Shown here: piece after piece, positions 45,205 to 54,176 of the stretch
How the letters are laid out: every line of letters starts with the position of its first letter
Numbering within the stretch: the first letter of the stretch is position 1
Assembly: GCF_002215215.1 (NCBI RefSeq)
Contig: NZ_CP018632.1
Location: forward strand, 4,956,501 to 5,020,500
Direction: 5' to 3'
DNA from: Granulosicoccus antarcticus IMCC3135
GTDB lineage: Bacteria; Pseudomonadota; Gammaproteobacteria; Granulosicoccales; Granulosicoccaceae
DNA: 64,000 bases
Notes under the pieces: model-generated
Database searches by the model: none
The model's input: only the letters and a program-made list of their open reading frames with translations
Told to the model about the DNA's origin: nothing
Made by a program: the position numbers and the translations under genes

Positions 45205-46521
45205 ATGCTTTCAAACTGCCTGAAGGGCGAGATATCCCGATTCCTGACTGGCCTGCTGGGGGTAGCACTGGCAGGCTTCGTACTGGGTTTTCCGGCCATT
45301 TGCGCTCTGATCTACCTGACCGGCTATGTGTTCTGGCTACTGCGTAGAATGGATAACATGGTGCGCTGGCTGGACTCTGGCGCCAAACCTGCCAACGCGC
45401 CCCAGACAACCGGGCTGACCGACGAGATGATACAGCTCATCCATCGCGAGAAAAAATACAGTCGCAAGCAGCGCAACCGCTATCGCGGCATGCTGGCCCA
45501 GTTCAATTCACTGGCAGCCGACCTTCCCGATGCCACCGTGGTGCTGGATCGGGACTTCGAAATTCGCTGGTCCAACTCAGCAGCACAGCGCCTGCTCAAT
45601 ATCGATCCGGAAAAGGATCGGGGTCAGCGCATCGACAACCTGGTCAGACTGCCCAAATTTCGCGAATTTTTGCACAACAACTCGGATGAAGAGGAGCTGG
45701 AGATTCCCAGTTCCAGTATCGGGGACCGGATCATGGCTATTCGCAAGGTTCCGACTGGCAAGCATATGACAGTTCTGATTGCCGCCGATATCACCCAGCG
45801 TGTCCAGGTTCGGGAAATGCGCAAGGCTTTCGTCGGCGATGTGTCTCATGAGTTGCGAACCCCCTTGACGGTCATTCGCGGTTATCTGGAAATGTTACGG
45901 GAGAATGAATCTCTCGATGAGCAGATGAAACAGGGGCTGGATCAGGTCACCGCCCAGTCCGACCGGATGCGCGGCATTGTCGAGGATCTGCTGCAGCTGT
46001 CAAAAATGGAAGGTAATCCACTGGCGGAGAATGAAGGAGACACGTTGAACATGGGCGCCATGATCCAGACGATGGTGCACACACTGGGGGAGTCGACAGA
46101 ATCCCACGAATTCATCCTCGAGCTGGACTCCACTCTAGCCCTGGTTGGCTCTGAACGTGAAATCTACAGCGCCTGTCACAACCTGCTGACCAATGCCGTC
46201 CGGTATACCGATCCGGGATCGACCATTCGTGTCAGTTGGCAGCAATCAGCCGATGGCGAGGCTGTCTACTCAGTTGCCGATAACGGACACGGCATCGAAG
46301 CACGCCATTTATCACGTCTCAGTGAACGCTTCTATCGAGTTGATGCAGGACGCTCTAGAGACGATGGTGGCACCGGCCTGGGCCTGGCCATTGTCAAGCA
46401 CGCCGCGCAACGTCATGGCGGACTGCTATCCATCAACAGCACCCCGGGAAGTGGCTCTGTCTTTACCATCACTTTCCCGCCTGCTCGTGTGCTGCCCCTG
46501 CAACTGGCTGCCAATCAATAG
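45205..46521 (+). CDS. phoR: phosphate regulon sensor kinase PhoR
   Basis: Membrane histidine kinase, 438 residues. Two closely spaced hydrophobic segments (about 13-50) with no periplasmic domain, then a PAS domain (about 100-190), HisKA with His215 in VSHELRTPLTVIRGYL, and a HATPase with DNGHGI and GGTGLGLAIVKH. This layout fits PhoR, which senses through PhoU and the Pst transporter rather than a periplasmic ligand. Confidence 0.95.
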   Translation: MLSNCLKGEISRFLTGLLGVALAGFVLGFPAICALIYLTGYVFWLLRRMDNMVRWLDSGAKPANAPQTTGLTDEMIQLIHREKKYSRKQRNRYRGMLAQFNSLAADLPDATVVLDRDFEIRWSNSAAQRLLNIDPEKDRGQRIDNLVRLPKFREFLHNNSDEEELEIPSSSIGDRIMAIRKVPTGKHMTVLIAADITQRVQVREMRKAFVGDVSHELRTPLTVIRGYLEMLRENESLDEQMKQGLDQVTAQSDRMRGIVEDLLQLSKMEGNPLAENEGDTLNMGAMIQTMVHTLGESTESHEFILELDSTLALVGSEREIYSACHNLLTNAVRYTDPGSTIRVSWQQSADGEAVYSVADNGHGIEARHLSRLSERFYRVDAGRSRDDGGTGLGLAIVKHAAQRHGGLLSINSTPGSGSVFTITFPPARVLPLQLAANQ

Positions 46522-46586
46522 CCTGCCATCGCTCGACTTTGTGAAGTTTGTGTTAACGATTTCACAAATACGACCTACTACATCTG

Positions 46587-46622
46587 CTGTGTAACAGTGG
46601 TGTCACATTGGGCTCCGATACT
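46587..46622 (+). promoter_or_regulatory. candidate Pho-box promoter of pstS
   Basis: CTGTGTAACAGTGGTGTCAC (46587-46606) has two CTGTCAY-like halves with imperfect spacing. GATACT (46617-46622) lies 10 bp downstream, the usual Pho box to -10 distance. It is in the 144-bp gap between phoR and pstS and about 45 bp before the pstS start. An inverted repeat TTTGTGAA/TTTCACAAA at 46538-46568 may terminate phoR. Confidence 0.38.
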
Positions 46623-46665
46623 GCGCCCAACGACAAACAATCACTTCGAGCAAAGAGAAACTTCC

Positions 46666-47700
46666 ATGAAAAAGACAGCATTACTGGTCGGTTCAGCAGT
46701 TTTGGCAACAGCCTTCGCAGGCAACGCCGTCGCTCGTGACGGCATCAGCGTTGTCGGTTCATCGACGGTCTATCCATTTGCCACTGTCGTTGCAGAGCGA
46801 TTCGGCAAGACAACAGACTTCAATACGCCAAAAATCGAATCCACCGGTTCCGGTGGCGGTCTGAAACTTTTCTGTTCAGGCATCGGCGTTGAAACACCGG
46901 ACATCACCAACTCTTCACGCCGCATGAAGACCAGCGAATATGAGATGTGCCAGAAGAACGGTGTCACCGATGTCGTTGAAGTCCTGATCGGTTATGACGG
47001 TATCGCCGTTGCCAATTCCATTAATGCTCAGCAGCTGGACATGGGTGCCAAGGAACTCTATCTGGCACTGGCCAAGATGGTCCCCAATCCTGATGGCTCC
47101 GAGTCACTGGTTGAAAACCCCTACAAGCAATGGGCTGACATCAACCCGGCTCTGCCTGCCATCGACATCGAAGTTCTCGGCCCTCCCCCGACTTCCGGCA
47201 CACGTGACGCATTCGCCGAACTGGCAATGGAAGGCGGTTGCGGACAATTCGAATTCATCGAGAACATGGAAAAAGATGAGTTCCAGGCAACTTGTCACAC
47301 CATGCGTGAAGACGGCGCTTATATCGAAGCCGGTGAGAACGACAACCTGATCGTACAAAAACTGGAAGCCAACCCCGATGCACTGGGCATTTTCGGCTTC
47401 AGCTTCCTTGAGCAGAACTCTGACAAGGTGCAGAGCTCAATCATCGATGGCCATATTGCAGACTTCGATTCTATCGCCAGTGGCGATTACGGCATCTCCC
47501 GTCCGTTATACTTCTATGTCAAGGCACAGCACATCGGTACTGTCCCGGGTATTGAAGAGTACCTGGCAGAATTCACCAGCGAACAGGCTTGGGGCGAAGA
47601 CGGCTACCTGGCAGACAAGGGCATGATTCCATTGGGTGACGAGCAACGCGCCGAAGTCGGTGCGTCTGTCAAGTCACTGCAGAAACTGGTTCTGAACTGA
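46666..47700 (+). CDS. pstS: periplasmic phosphate-binding protein PstS
   Basis: High-affinity phosphate-binding protein, 344 residues from the ATG at 46666. The signal peptide is MKKTALLVGSAVLATAFAGN followed by AVA. Mature motifs include VVGSSTVYPFATVVAE and the binding-loop ESTGSGGGLKLFC, and PPPTSGTRDAFAELA. This is the Pseudomonas/marine type rather than the E. coli subtype. The frame extends to a GTG at 46597, but the ATG precedes a perfect signal peptide. A terminator-like hairpin follows at 47756-47788. Confidence 0.95.
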   Translation: MKKTALLVGSAVLATAFAGNAVARDGISVVGSSTVYPFATVVAERFGKTTDFNTPKIESTGSGGGLKLFCSGIGVETPDITNSSRRMKTSEYEMCQKNGVTDVVEVLIGYDGIAVANSINAQQLDMGAKELYLALAKMVPNPDGSESLVENPYKQWADINPALPAIDIEVLGPPPTSGTRDAFAELAMEGGCGQFEFIENMEKDEFQATCHTMREDGAYIEAGENDNLIVQKLEANPDALGIFGFSFLEQNSDKVQSSIIDGHIADFDSIASGDYGISRPLYFYVKAQHIGTVPGIEEYLAEFTSEQAWGEDGYLADKGMIPLGDEQRAEVGASVKSLQKLVLN

Positions 47701-47755
47701 TAGGACGAAACAAGGCTATCGACTAGCCTGGGGTCTTTGTGACCCGACAGAAGTC

Positions 47756-47788
47756 AAAAAAGTCTCGCCATGGCTGGCGAGACTTTTT
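47756..47788 (+). terminator. intrinsic terminator between pstS and pstC
   Basis: GTCTCGCC (47762-47769) and GGCGAGAC (47776-47783) form a perfect 8-bp stem with a 6-nt loop, flanked by six A on the left and five T on the right. This is a textbook intrinsic terminator 55 bp after the pstS stop. Partial termination here would give more PstS than permease. An ATG inside its loop (47770) is in frame with pstC but is unlikely to be the true start. Confidence 0.85.
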
Positions 47789-47835
47789 CGTTTTCACGAC
47801 AGTTTGATTCCACAGATACGAGCAGCACTCTCCAC

Positions 47836-49224
47836 ATGCCAGCAACGACTCTTTTCCTGATCACCATAGGTCTGGCTATCGCCTCCTATATATACGGGAG
47901 AAGTCACGCCTTCTCGGTAGCGCGTAAAAATGGTGGCGTACGTGCCCTGCACTCGCTGCCCACCCACTACGGCATGATGGTCGCCATGTGGTGTGCACTG
48001 CCTGCTCTGGCCATCATTATCGGCTGGAAGCTTTTCGAACCCACCATTGTCAGCAGTCTGTTGCAGGATTCGATTCCGCAAACGGTAATCGATGCCGGTT
48101 CCAAGGCGATAGAGCTGTACAAGAACGATATCGGCAACCTGGTCGATAATCATGCGATAGCGGACATTAGCGACCCCATCAAACAGGTTGCCGCTCAGCG
48201 ACTGGAAAACCTGCACAACACCAGTTCACTCGCATTGATGGTGCTGGCACTGACTGCCGCCATTGCCGGCGCTTCCCTGGCGGCACGAAAGATCAAGCCT
48301 GACACCCGTGCCCGGCAGATCGTGGAAAAAATCGTTCACGCCTTTCTGGTCAGCTGCGCCTCACTGGCGATTCTGACAACCCTCGGAATAGTGCTCTCCG
48401 TACTGTTCGAGTCCATACGCTTTTTCCAGGAGGTCGGAGTACTGGAGTTCATTACCGGTACCAAGTGGAGTCCACAAACGGCCATTCGTGTTGACCAGGT
48501 AGGCTCTTCGGGCTCTTTTGGTGCTGTGCCTCTGTTTCTGGGCACCCTGCTGATCTCCTTCATTGCCATGATGGTGGCTGTGCCTCTGGGCCTCATGTCA
48601 GCGATCTATCTGGCAGAGTACGCCTCGCGAACGGTTCGTAATATCGCCAAACCGCTACTGGAAATCCTGGCGGGCATACCGACCGTCGTCTACGGCTTCT
48701 TTGCCGCTCTGACGGTTGCACCGGCCCTGCGATCCTTTGGCGCCACCCTTGGTTTGAGTGTCTCTTCAGAGAGTGCGCTGGCTGCAGGCGCTGTCATGGG
48801 CATCATGATCATCCCCTTTGTTTCATCATTATCTGATGATGTGATTACCGCCGTGCCTCAATCCATGCGCGACGGCTCCTACGGACTGGGAGCCACCAAA
48901 TCAGAGACCATCCGAAAAGTTGTCATACCGGCAGCCTTACCGGGTATCGTCGGCGGAATTCTGCTGGCGGTCTCAAGAGCCATCGGTGAAACCATGATCG
49001 TGGTGATGGCTGCAGGACTGGCCGCCAACCTCACCGCAAACCCACTCGAAGCGGTCACCACCGTCACCGTACAGATAGTCACCTTGCTGACAGGTGATCA
49101 GGAATTCGACAGTGCCAAGACCCTGGCAGCCTTTGCCCTGGGACTCATGCTGTTTGTCGTCACACTTTGTCTGAATATCATCGCTCTGCATGTGGTGCGA
49201 AAATACCGGGAGCAATACGAATGA
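47836..49224 (+). CDS. pstC: phosphate ABC transporter permease PstC
   Basis: Inner-membrane permease, 462 residues from the ATG at 47836 (MPATTLFLITIGLAI). It is much longer than E. coli PstC (319): an extra N-terminal membrane segment pair and a polar loop (about 75-135) precede the transport core. The core motif AEYASRTVRNIAKPLLEILAG with PTVVYGFFA and the EAA-like loop GLGATKSETIRKVVIPAALPG are clear. I reject the in-frame ATG at 47770 because it lies within the terminator hairpin. It overlaps pstA by 4 bp. Confidence 0.93.
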   Translation: MPATTLFLITIGLAIASYIYGRSHAFSVARKNGGVRALHSLPTHYGMMVAMWCALPALAIIIGWKLFEPTIVSSLLQDSIPQTVIDAGSKAIELYKNDIGNLVDNHAIADISDPIKQVAAQRLENLHNTSSLALMVLALTAAIAGASLAARKIKPDTRARQIVEKIVHAFLVSCASLAILTTLGIVLSVLFESIRFFQEVGVLEFITGTKWSPQTAIRVDQVGSSGSFGAVPLFLGTLLISFIAMMVAVPLGLMSAIYLAEYASRTVRNIAKPLLEILAGIPTVVYGFFAALTVAPALRSFGATLGLSVSSESALAAGAVMGIMIIPFVSSLSDDVITAVPQSMRDGSYGLGATKSETIRKVVIPAALPGIVGGILLAVSRAIGETMIVVMAAGLAANLTANPLEAVTTVTVQIVTLLTGDQEFDSAKTLAAFALGLMLFVVTLCLNIIALHVVRKYREQYE

Positions 49225-50501
49225 GCGATACAACCAACAAGGTTCGCGCCTCTTTGAAGAAGCGCTACGCCGCAGAGAAACGATTCCGCCTGTATGGCAT
49301 TGTGGCTATTGCAGCCAGTATCGGTTTTCTGTTCATTCTCCTGTTCAGCATTGTCAGCAAGGGGGCTCCTGCCTTCAAGCAGACCTTTGTCAAACTGGAC
49401 GTCGAACTGAGCAGAGAGGCACTGGGAATATCCGATGCCCCAACACCGCAAGAGCTGCGATCCGCCAATTTTGCCGGTGTTGTCAAACAATCGCTACGGG
49501 AGCGTTTCCCCGAGGTGAGTAGCCGCGGCGACAAGAAGTCCTTGTACCAGTTGATCAGTACCGGTGCCGAATATCAGCTTTATGATCGAGTCGCAGCCGA
49601 GCCTGAGCTACTGGGCAATACGCTGAGCTTGTGGGTACCTGCAGACGATGAGCTCGGCGCCCTGATCAAATCCGATGCAGACCTTGCAAACCCGGACAGT
49701 ATCGTCACTCGCATGAGTGACAAACAGATTGGCTGGGCCAAGACCCTGCGTGACAGTGGCGATCTGCAGGTGCGTTTCAATACCACCTTCTTCACTAACG
49801 GCGACTCTCGCGAGCCGGAGCTGGCGGGTATCAGAGCGGCCCTGATGGGTTCGGCATTTACCCTGTTGATCACATTCTGCCTCTCCTTCCCGATTGCTGT
49901 GGCTGCAGCCATCTACCTGGAAGAATTTGCCCCGCAGAATCGCTGGACGGATATCGTTGAAGTCAATATCAACAATCTGGCCGCGGTGCCCTCCATCGTA
50001 TTCGGATTGCTGGGTCTGGCAGTTTTCATCAACTTCTTCCACTTGCCCCGATCAGCCCCGGTGGTCGGCGGTATCGTGCTGTCTCTGATGACACTGCCCA
50101 CCATCATCATATCCAGCCGTGCAGCCTTGAAGGCGGTGCCTCCGTCCATACGCGAAGCCGGCAGAGGTCTTGGCGCCTCACAGTTGCAGGTTGTCACCCA
50201 TCATGTGCTGCCGCTGGCCATGCCCGGCATTCTTACAGGCACCATCATCGGACTGGCTCAGGCGCTGGGTGAAACTGCGCCCCTGCTGATGATCGGCATG
50301 GTCGCCTTCATTGTCGACATTCCGCAGTCAGTAACGGATGCAGCCACCGTCTTGCCAGTCCAGGTATTTTTATGGGCAGACAGTCCTGAACGAGCTTTTG
50401 TCGAGAAGACCTCTGCTGCCATCATGGTATTGCTGGTCTTTCTCATCCTGATGAATGCGCTGGCTGTAATGCTGCGCAAAAAATTCGAACGTCGCTGGTA
50501 G
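49221..50501 (+). CDS. pstA: phosphate ABC transporter permease PstA with DUF3333-type N-terminus
   Basis: Inner-membrane permease, 426 residues against about 296 in E. coli. After the first membrane segment (about 25-50) comes a periplasmic insertion of about 150 residues of the DUF3333 kind seen in alphaproteobacteria and some gammaproteobacteria. The core shows EEFAPQNRWTDIVEVNINNL, AAVPSIVFGLLGL and the EAA loop GLGASQLQVVTHHVLPLAMPG. The start overlaps the pstC stop as ATGA. Confidence 0.93.
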   Translation: MSDTTNKVRASLKKRYAAEKRFRLYGIVAIAASIGFLFILLFSIVSKGAPAFKQTFVKLDVELSREALGISDAPTPQELRSANFAGVVKQSLRERFPEVSSRGDKKSLYQLISTGAEYQLYDRVAAEPELLGNTLSLWVPADDELGALIKSDADLANPDSIVTRMSDKQIGWAKTLRDSGDLQVRFNTTFFTNGDSREPELAGIRAALMGSAFTLLITFCLSFPIAVAAAIYLEEFAPQNRWTDIVEVNINNLAAVPSIVFGLLGLAVFINFFHLPRSAPVVGGIVLSLMTLPTIIISSRAALKAVPPSIREAGRGLGASQLQVVTHHVLPLAMPGILTGTIIGLAQALGETAPLLMIGMVAFIVDIPQSVTDAATVLPVQVFLWADSPERAFVEKTSAAIMVLLVFLILMNALAVMLRKKFERRW

Positions 50502-50513
50502 GAGATTGAACTC

Positions 50514-51392
50514 GTGAATACTGCCATTGCAACCGATATACTTGATAATAACGACACACAGAGCATGCCCGTGAAACACTCCGCTCAGGAAGCTTTCGAT
50601 AACCTAACCGAGACTGTCGGCTCACCGACCGTTGCCGACCCAAAAATGCGGGCCAGCAACGTCAACGTGTTCTACGGCGAAAAACAGGCCATCTTCGATG
50701 TCAGCCTGGATATCGGCATCAACGAGGTGGTCGCCATGATTGGCCCCTCAGGTTGTGGAAAGTCAACCTTCCTGCGTTGCCTCAATCGCATGAACGACAC
50801 CATTCCTTCTTGCCGCGTTACCGGCGACATGACCCTGGACGGCGAGAATCTCTACGGCGCCGACCTGGATCCTGTCTTGCTGCGTGCCCGGGTGGGCATG
50901 GTGTTTCAGAAGCCCAATCCGTTTGCCAAATCCATCTATGACAACGTCGCCTATGGCCCCCGCATCCATGGTCTTGCCAGCAATCGGGCCGAGCTTGACG
51001 ATATCGTTGTCGACAGCCTGAAAAAGGCCAGCCTGTTCGATGAAGTCAAGGATCGTCTGGACGCTCCGGGCACCAGTTTGTCAGGCGGTCAGCAGCAACG
51101 TTTGTGTATCGCCCGCTCTATCGCGGTGAATCCGGAAGTCATTCTGATGGACGAACCCTGCTCGGCTCTTGATCCCATCGCAACGGCTCGAATCGAGGAA
51201 CTGATTGATGAGCTGCGCCAGAAATACGCTATTGCCATCGTGACTCACTCCATGCAGCAGGCTGCACGCGTCTCGCAGCGTACCGCCTACTTCCATCTGG
51301 GCAAGCTGGTGGAGGTGAATCCGACCAGTGATGTGTTCACGAATCCACAGCACGAGTTGACCGAGAACTATATAACCGGCCGATTCGGCTAA
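50514..51392 (+). CDS. pstB: phosphate ABC transporter ATPase PstB
   Basis: ATPase of the Pst importer, 292 residues. Walker [20 protein letters not shown], signature [13 protein letters not shown] and Walker [17 protein letters not shown] are intact. The start is a GTG at 50514 with GGAG at 50501-50504; this gives about 35 residues before the conserved core, longer than E. coli. An internal ATG at 50565 is an alternative. It is 12 bp from pstA. Confidence 0.95.
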   Translation: MNTAIATDILDNNDTQSMPVKHSAQEAFDNLTETVGSPTVADPKMRASNVNVFYGEKQAIFDVSLDIGINEVVAMIGPSGCGKSTFLRCLNRMNDTIPSCRVTGDMTLDGENLYGADLDPVLLRARVGMVFQKPNPFAKSIYDNVAYGPRIHGLASNRAELDDIVVDSLKKASLFDEVKDRLDAPGTSLSGGQQQRLCIARSIAVNPEVILMDEPCSALDPIATARIEELIDELRQKYAIAIVTHSMQQAARVSQRTAYFHLGKLVEVNPTSDVFTNPQHELTENYITGRFG

Positions 51393-51455
51393 CGCTCTCA
51401 GAGCACTCTATAATCCGCACCGTTAGGGCAATGGCCAAAGGCCTTGGATATCTTT

Positions 51456-52175
51456 ATGGACAAGCTCCACCTTGATCAGCACATTTCTCATCAGTTCAAC
51501 AAGGAACTGGAGGATATTCGTAACAAGGTTCTGACCATGGGTGGCCTGGTCGAACAACAGGTCACCAATGGCCTGACCGCCTTGCTGGAAGCCGATAACG
51601 ATCTGGCAGCCAAGGTTGCCGAGCGTGACTACGAAATCAACATGCTGGAAGTCGAGATTGACGAGGACTGCACGCAAGTCCTCGCCAAGCGCCAGCCCGC
51701 AGCCAGCGATCTTCGCCTGGTCGTGACCGTCATCAAGGTCATCACCGATCTGGAACGAATTGGCGATGAGGCAGAGAAACTGGGACGTTTTTCGCGTGAC
51801 TTGACTCAAATGTCAGAGGAATCACCCAGCTACCGCAAGGAATTACGTCATCTGGGCGAGCTGGTGAAATCGATGTTGCAGGACTCTCTGGACGCCTTTG
51901 CCCGCATGGATGTGGATGCAGCCCTCGCCATTGCTCAGCGCGATGAAGACGTTAACCGGGAATACGGCAATCTGGAACGCCTACTGGGCACACATCTGGT
52001 GGAAGACCCGCGCCAGGTATCCAAGCTGTTCAAGATTACCTGGTGCGCCCGAGCCCTGGAACGAATCGGCGATCATTCCGTGAATATCTGCGAATACGTG
52101 GTGTACCTGGTCAAGGGCCGAGACATCAGGCATACCAGCTTTGACAAGATACGCTCCGAGTTCCTCAATAAGTAG
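51456..52175 (+). CDS. phoU: phosphate signalling protein PhoU
   Basis: Negative regulator linking the Pst importer to PhoR, 239 residues with two PhoU repeats (about 20-110 and 125-215) containing the metal-binding E(D)xxxD motifs, for example LERIGDEAEKLG and LERIGDHSVNICEYVVY. I start at the ATG at 51456 (MDKLHLDQHIS); an in-frame TTG at 51444 is possible. It closes the pho-pst locus. Confidence 0.96.
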   Translation: MDKLHLDQHISHQFNKELEDIRNKVLTMGGLVEQQVTNGLTALLEADNDLAAKVAERDYEINMLEVEIDEDCTQVLAKRQPAASDLRLVVTVIKVITDLERIGDEAEKLGRFSRDLTQMSEESPSYRKELRHLGELVKSMLQDSLDAFARMDVDAALAIAQRDEDVNREYGNLERLLGTHLVEDPRQVSKLFKITWCARALERIGDHSVNICEYVVYLVKGRDIRHTSFDKIRSEFLNK

Positions 52176-52221
52176 CGTGCTGGGCAGCGCGAATGGACGT
52201 GATGCAGGGGCGGCTTGAAAA

Positions 52222-52905
52222 CTAGAGCGAGTCGAAAGGGACTTCGACTTCATACAGTGCCGGGAAGCTTGATTCAAGCCGTGCATCGATAAATTGCAGG
52301 CTTTCTCCCGCATATAGCCGAACCAGATCATTCTGCTTCTGCCATGTCATTGGTGTACTGAGCCCCTCGCCTTGCTTGCCTGTTACTTCCAGAGCCGAAG
52401 CCGGTTGTCCATAATTGGCCTTCAGCGCCGCCTTCAGCTCTGCAGAATCTGCATCACGACTCTCTGCCGAAGCGCCTGCCAAAGCCACATCAAGGCGCAC
52501 AAGCTGCTGGTCAAGCAAAAACAGATCGACAGTGCGAACCTGCCAGCCATGCAGCAGAACAGCATCCACGGCACTGATTGAACAATGCTCTGTCCGGAAC
52601 AATCGTCCGGTTCCACGTATTGCGGTCTTCCTGGTCATGCACACCGGCTTCTGCCACTGTGGCCCCGACAACTCATTCATGAGTTTGTCGTGCGCATCGC
52701 CCAGCTGCAAGCCATCCACGCCTGTGCGCAGGCTTGCATCATTCAGTACTAATTGCTGAGCATCCGACATGCTGTTGGTCTCCTTCAATGGGGCCGCAGG
52801 TAGACGGCTGTTACCGGCCTGTCCGCCAACCGAGGGCACGCTACAAGCGCTTACCAACAAGACAACAGGGACTACCAGAAAGCTTTTTTTAAAAGGATGA
52901 ACCAT
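52222..52905 (-). CDS. putative lipoprotein, internal start within the protease frame
   Basis: From the ATG at 52905 the frame encodes 227 residues beginning MVHPFKKSFLVVPVVLL and a lipobox LVSAC with Cys21, so a complete lipoprotein signal. AGGCGG immediately precedes the ATG and could assist initiation. The mature part has no domain I recognise. It probably represents an independent gene that is also joined, in frame, to the protease upstream. The two readings are not exclusive. Confidence 0.55.
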   Translation of the reverse strand: MVHPFKKSFLVVPVVLLVSACSVPSVGGQAGNSRLPAAPLKETNSMSDAQQLVLNDASLRTGVDGLQLGDAHDKLMNELSGPQWQKPVCMTRKTAIRGTGRLFRTEHCSISAVDAVLLHGWQVRTVDLFLLDQQLVRLDVALAGASAESRDADSAELKAALKANYGQPASALEVTGKQGEGLSTPMTWQKQNDLVRLYAGESLQFIDARLESSFPALYEVEVPFDSL

Positions 52906-54039
52906 CCGCCTGCTCTCAAGTTTCAATACGTGTTTTCTACGAACAGAACCACGAACCAGACTTGCAATACCCAACAACAGCAGGTACAGAGGACTTGTCG
53001 CGCCACCAGAGGAGCCGCCATTAGAGTTATCCGTGGACTCACCATTGATAGCCGCCTGCCTGGCTGCGATGAGCTCTGCTGATTGCTCCGGCACGTCCAC
53101 ATAGGTACCGATCCATGGAATATAGTGCGAAACATTAGTGTAGATACCGTAGAAATTCTCCTCTCCGCAGCCACTACCAAAACTGGTGATACCGACCTGC
53201 AGTATCTGGCCATCTTCAATGATATACAAAGGTCCGCCACTGTCACCAGCGCAAGCATCGACCCCACCCTGGGCGTAGCCTGCGCACAGCTGCGTCGCAT
53301 TGATGATGCCGTCATAGGAAATCGGTGAATTACAAGTGGCCAGGGACACCAGCGGCACCGCAGCATCCTGCTGAATAGCCGGATAATTCGCAGAGCGTTC
53401 ATTCAGATATCGGGTGGCTCCCCACCCGACTACATGGGCGATAGTGCCGGTGTAATCCTCGGTATCAGCAACAAACAACTGCCCTATCGGTACCTCCACG
53501 GCCGTTGCCAATTCCAGCAGTGCAATATCATTGGGCGGTGACTCCTGAGAATTATCATAGTCGGGGTGCACAATGACGTTGGTCACGACATGCTCCGCCG
53601 GCGACTCATCTTCAATCAGGTTATGAACGCCAACAGCCACCAGGATGCGGGAAGCATCATCCTGCTGCCCGAAACTATCAAACAGGCAGTGAGCTGCCGT
53701 CATCACCCAGCGCTCCGCGATTACCGTAGCGCCGCAATAGAAGCGATCATATAACGACGCCACACCCGGGCTTGCCAGCGCCACGACCGAGGGCCAGTCA
53801 TCACGTGCAGAATCATCACCGCCCAACACTCGGCGAGTAATGTCCAGACCGCTCAGCACCGCATCGACATCATTGAGAGAGGTAGCTTCACTCTCGACCC
53901 CTGTCACAGAATCCGAATCTGCCAGCACCAGATTGGCAGGACTCACCAGACACAGCATGAGGATAAAATGGTGCCAGGCAGGCATCCGCACTGGCGCGGT
54001 AGCAGTGGGCAATACGCTTCGGGATGTCAAGCCAGGCAT
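52222..54039 (-). CDS. trypsin-like protease with GlyGly-CTERM tail, read in frame into a lipoprotein
   Basis: One 605-residue frame with two parts. Residues 1-40 form a signal region (start at 54039, or Met19 at 53985). Residues about 69-320 are an S1 trypsin domain with catalytic His117 (TAAHC), Asp171 (NDIALL) and Ser267 (GDSGGP). Residues 341-369 look like a GlyGly-CTERM anchor: GGSSGG, a hydrophobic run, then arginines. Instead of stopping, the frame continues through Met379, where a second signal peptide with a lipobox begins. Either a true fusion or two adjacent genes without an intervening stop codon. Rhombosortase processing would be expected. Confidence 0.8.
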   Translation of the reverse strand: MPGLTSRSVLPTATAPVRMPAWHHFILMLCLVSPANLVLADSDSVTGVESEATSLNDVDAVLSGLDITRRVLGGDDSARDDWPSVVALASPGVASLYDRFYCGATVIAERWVMTAAHCLFDSFGQQDDASRILVAVGVHNLIEDESPAEHVVTNVIVHPDYDNSQESPPNDIALLELATAVEVPIGQLFVADTEDYTGTIAHVVGWGATRYLNERSANYPAIQQDAAVPLVSLATCNSPISYDGIINATQLCAGYAQGGVDACAGDSGGPLYIIEDGQILQVGITSFGSGCGEENFYGIYTNVSHYIPWIGTYVDVPEQSAELIAARQAAINGESTDNSNGGSSGGATSPLYLLLLGIASLVRGSVRRKHVLKLESRRMVHPFKKSFLVVPVVLLVSACSVPSVGGQAGNSRLPAAPLKETNSMSDAQQLVLNDASLRTGVDGLQLGDAHDKLMNELSGPQWQKPVCMTRKTAIRGTGRLFRTEHCSISAVDAVLLHGWQVRTVDLFLLDQQLVRLDVALAGASAESRDADSAELKAALKANYGQPASALEVTGKQGEGLSTPMTWQKQNDLVRLYAGESLQFIDARLESSFPALYEVEVPFDSL

Positions 54040-54176
54040 GTCAGTAAGTTTCTCAAATCAGCGCTCATAGGGGTACATAGCGACCATAAACAAACGATTC
54101 ACATCATTACTGGCAATGTTTGTGACATAGCCGAAACGTCTGTGATCATCTATCTACGACAGCAAGCGCAGTAAAA

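Noticed and set aside
47770-47835. Extra 22 residues at the PstC N-terminus
   Set aside because: They would be encoded by the terminator stem-loop itself and are not membrane-like; the ATG at 47836 begins a clean membrane segment.
51409-51414. TATAAT as a private promoter of phoU
   Set aside because: A perfect -10 is present but there is no acceptable -35 at 16-18 bp, and phoU is normally transcribed with pstB.
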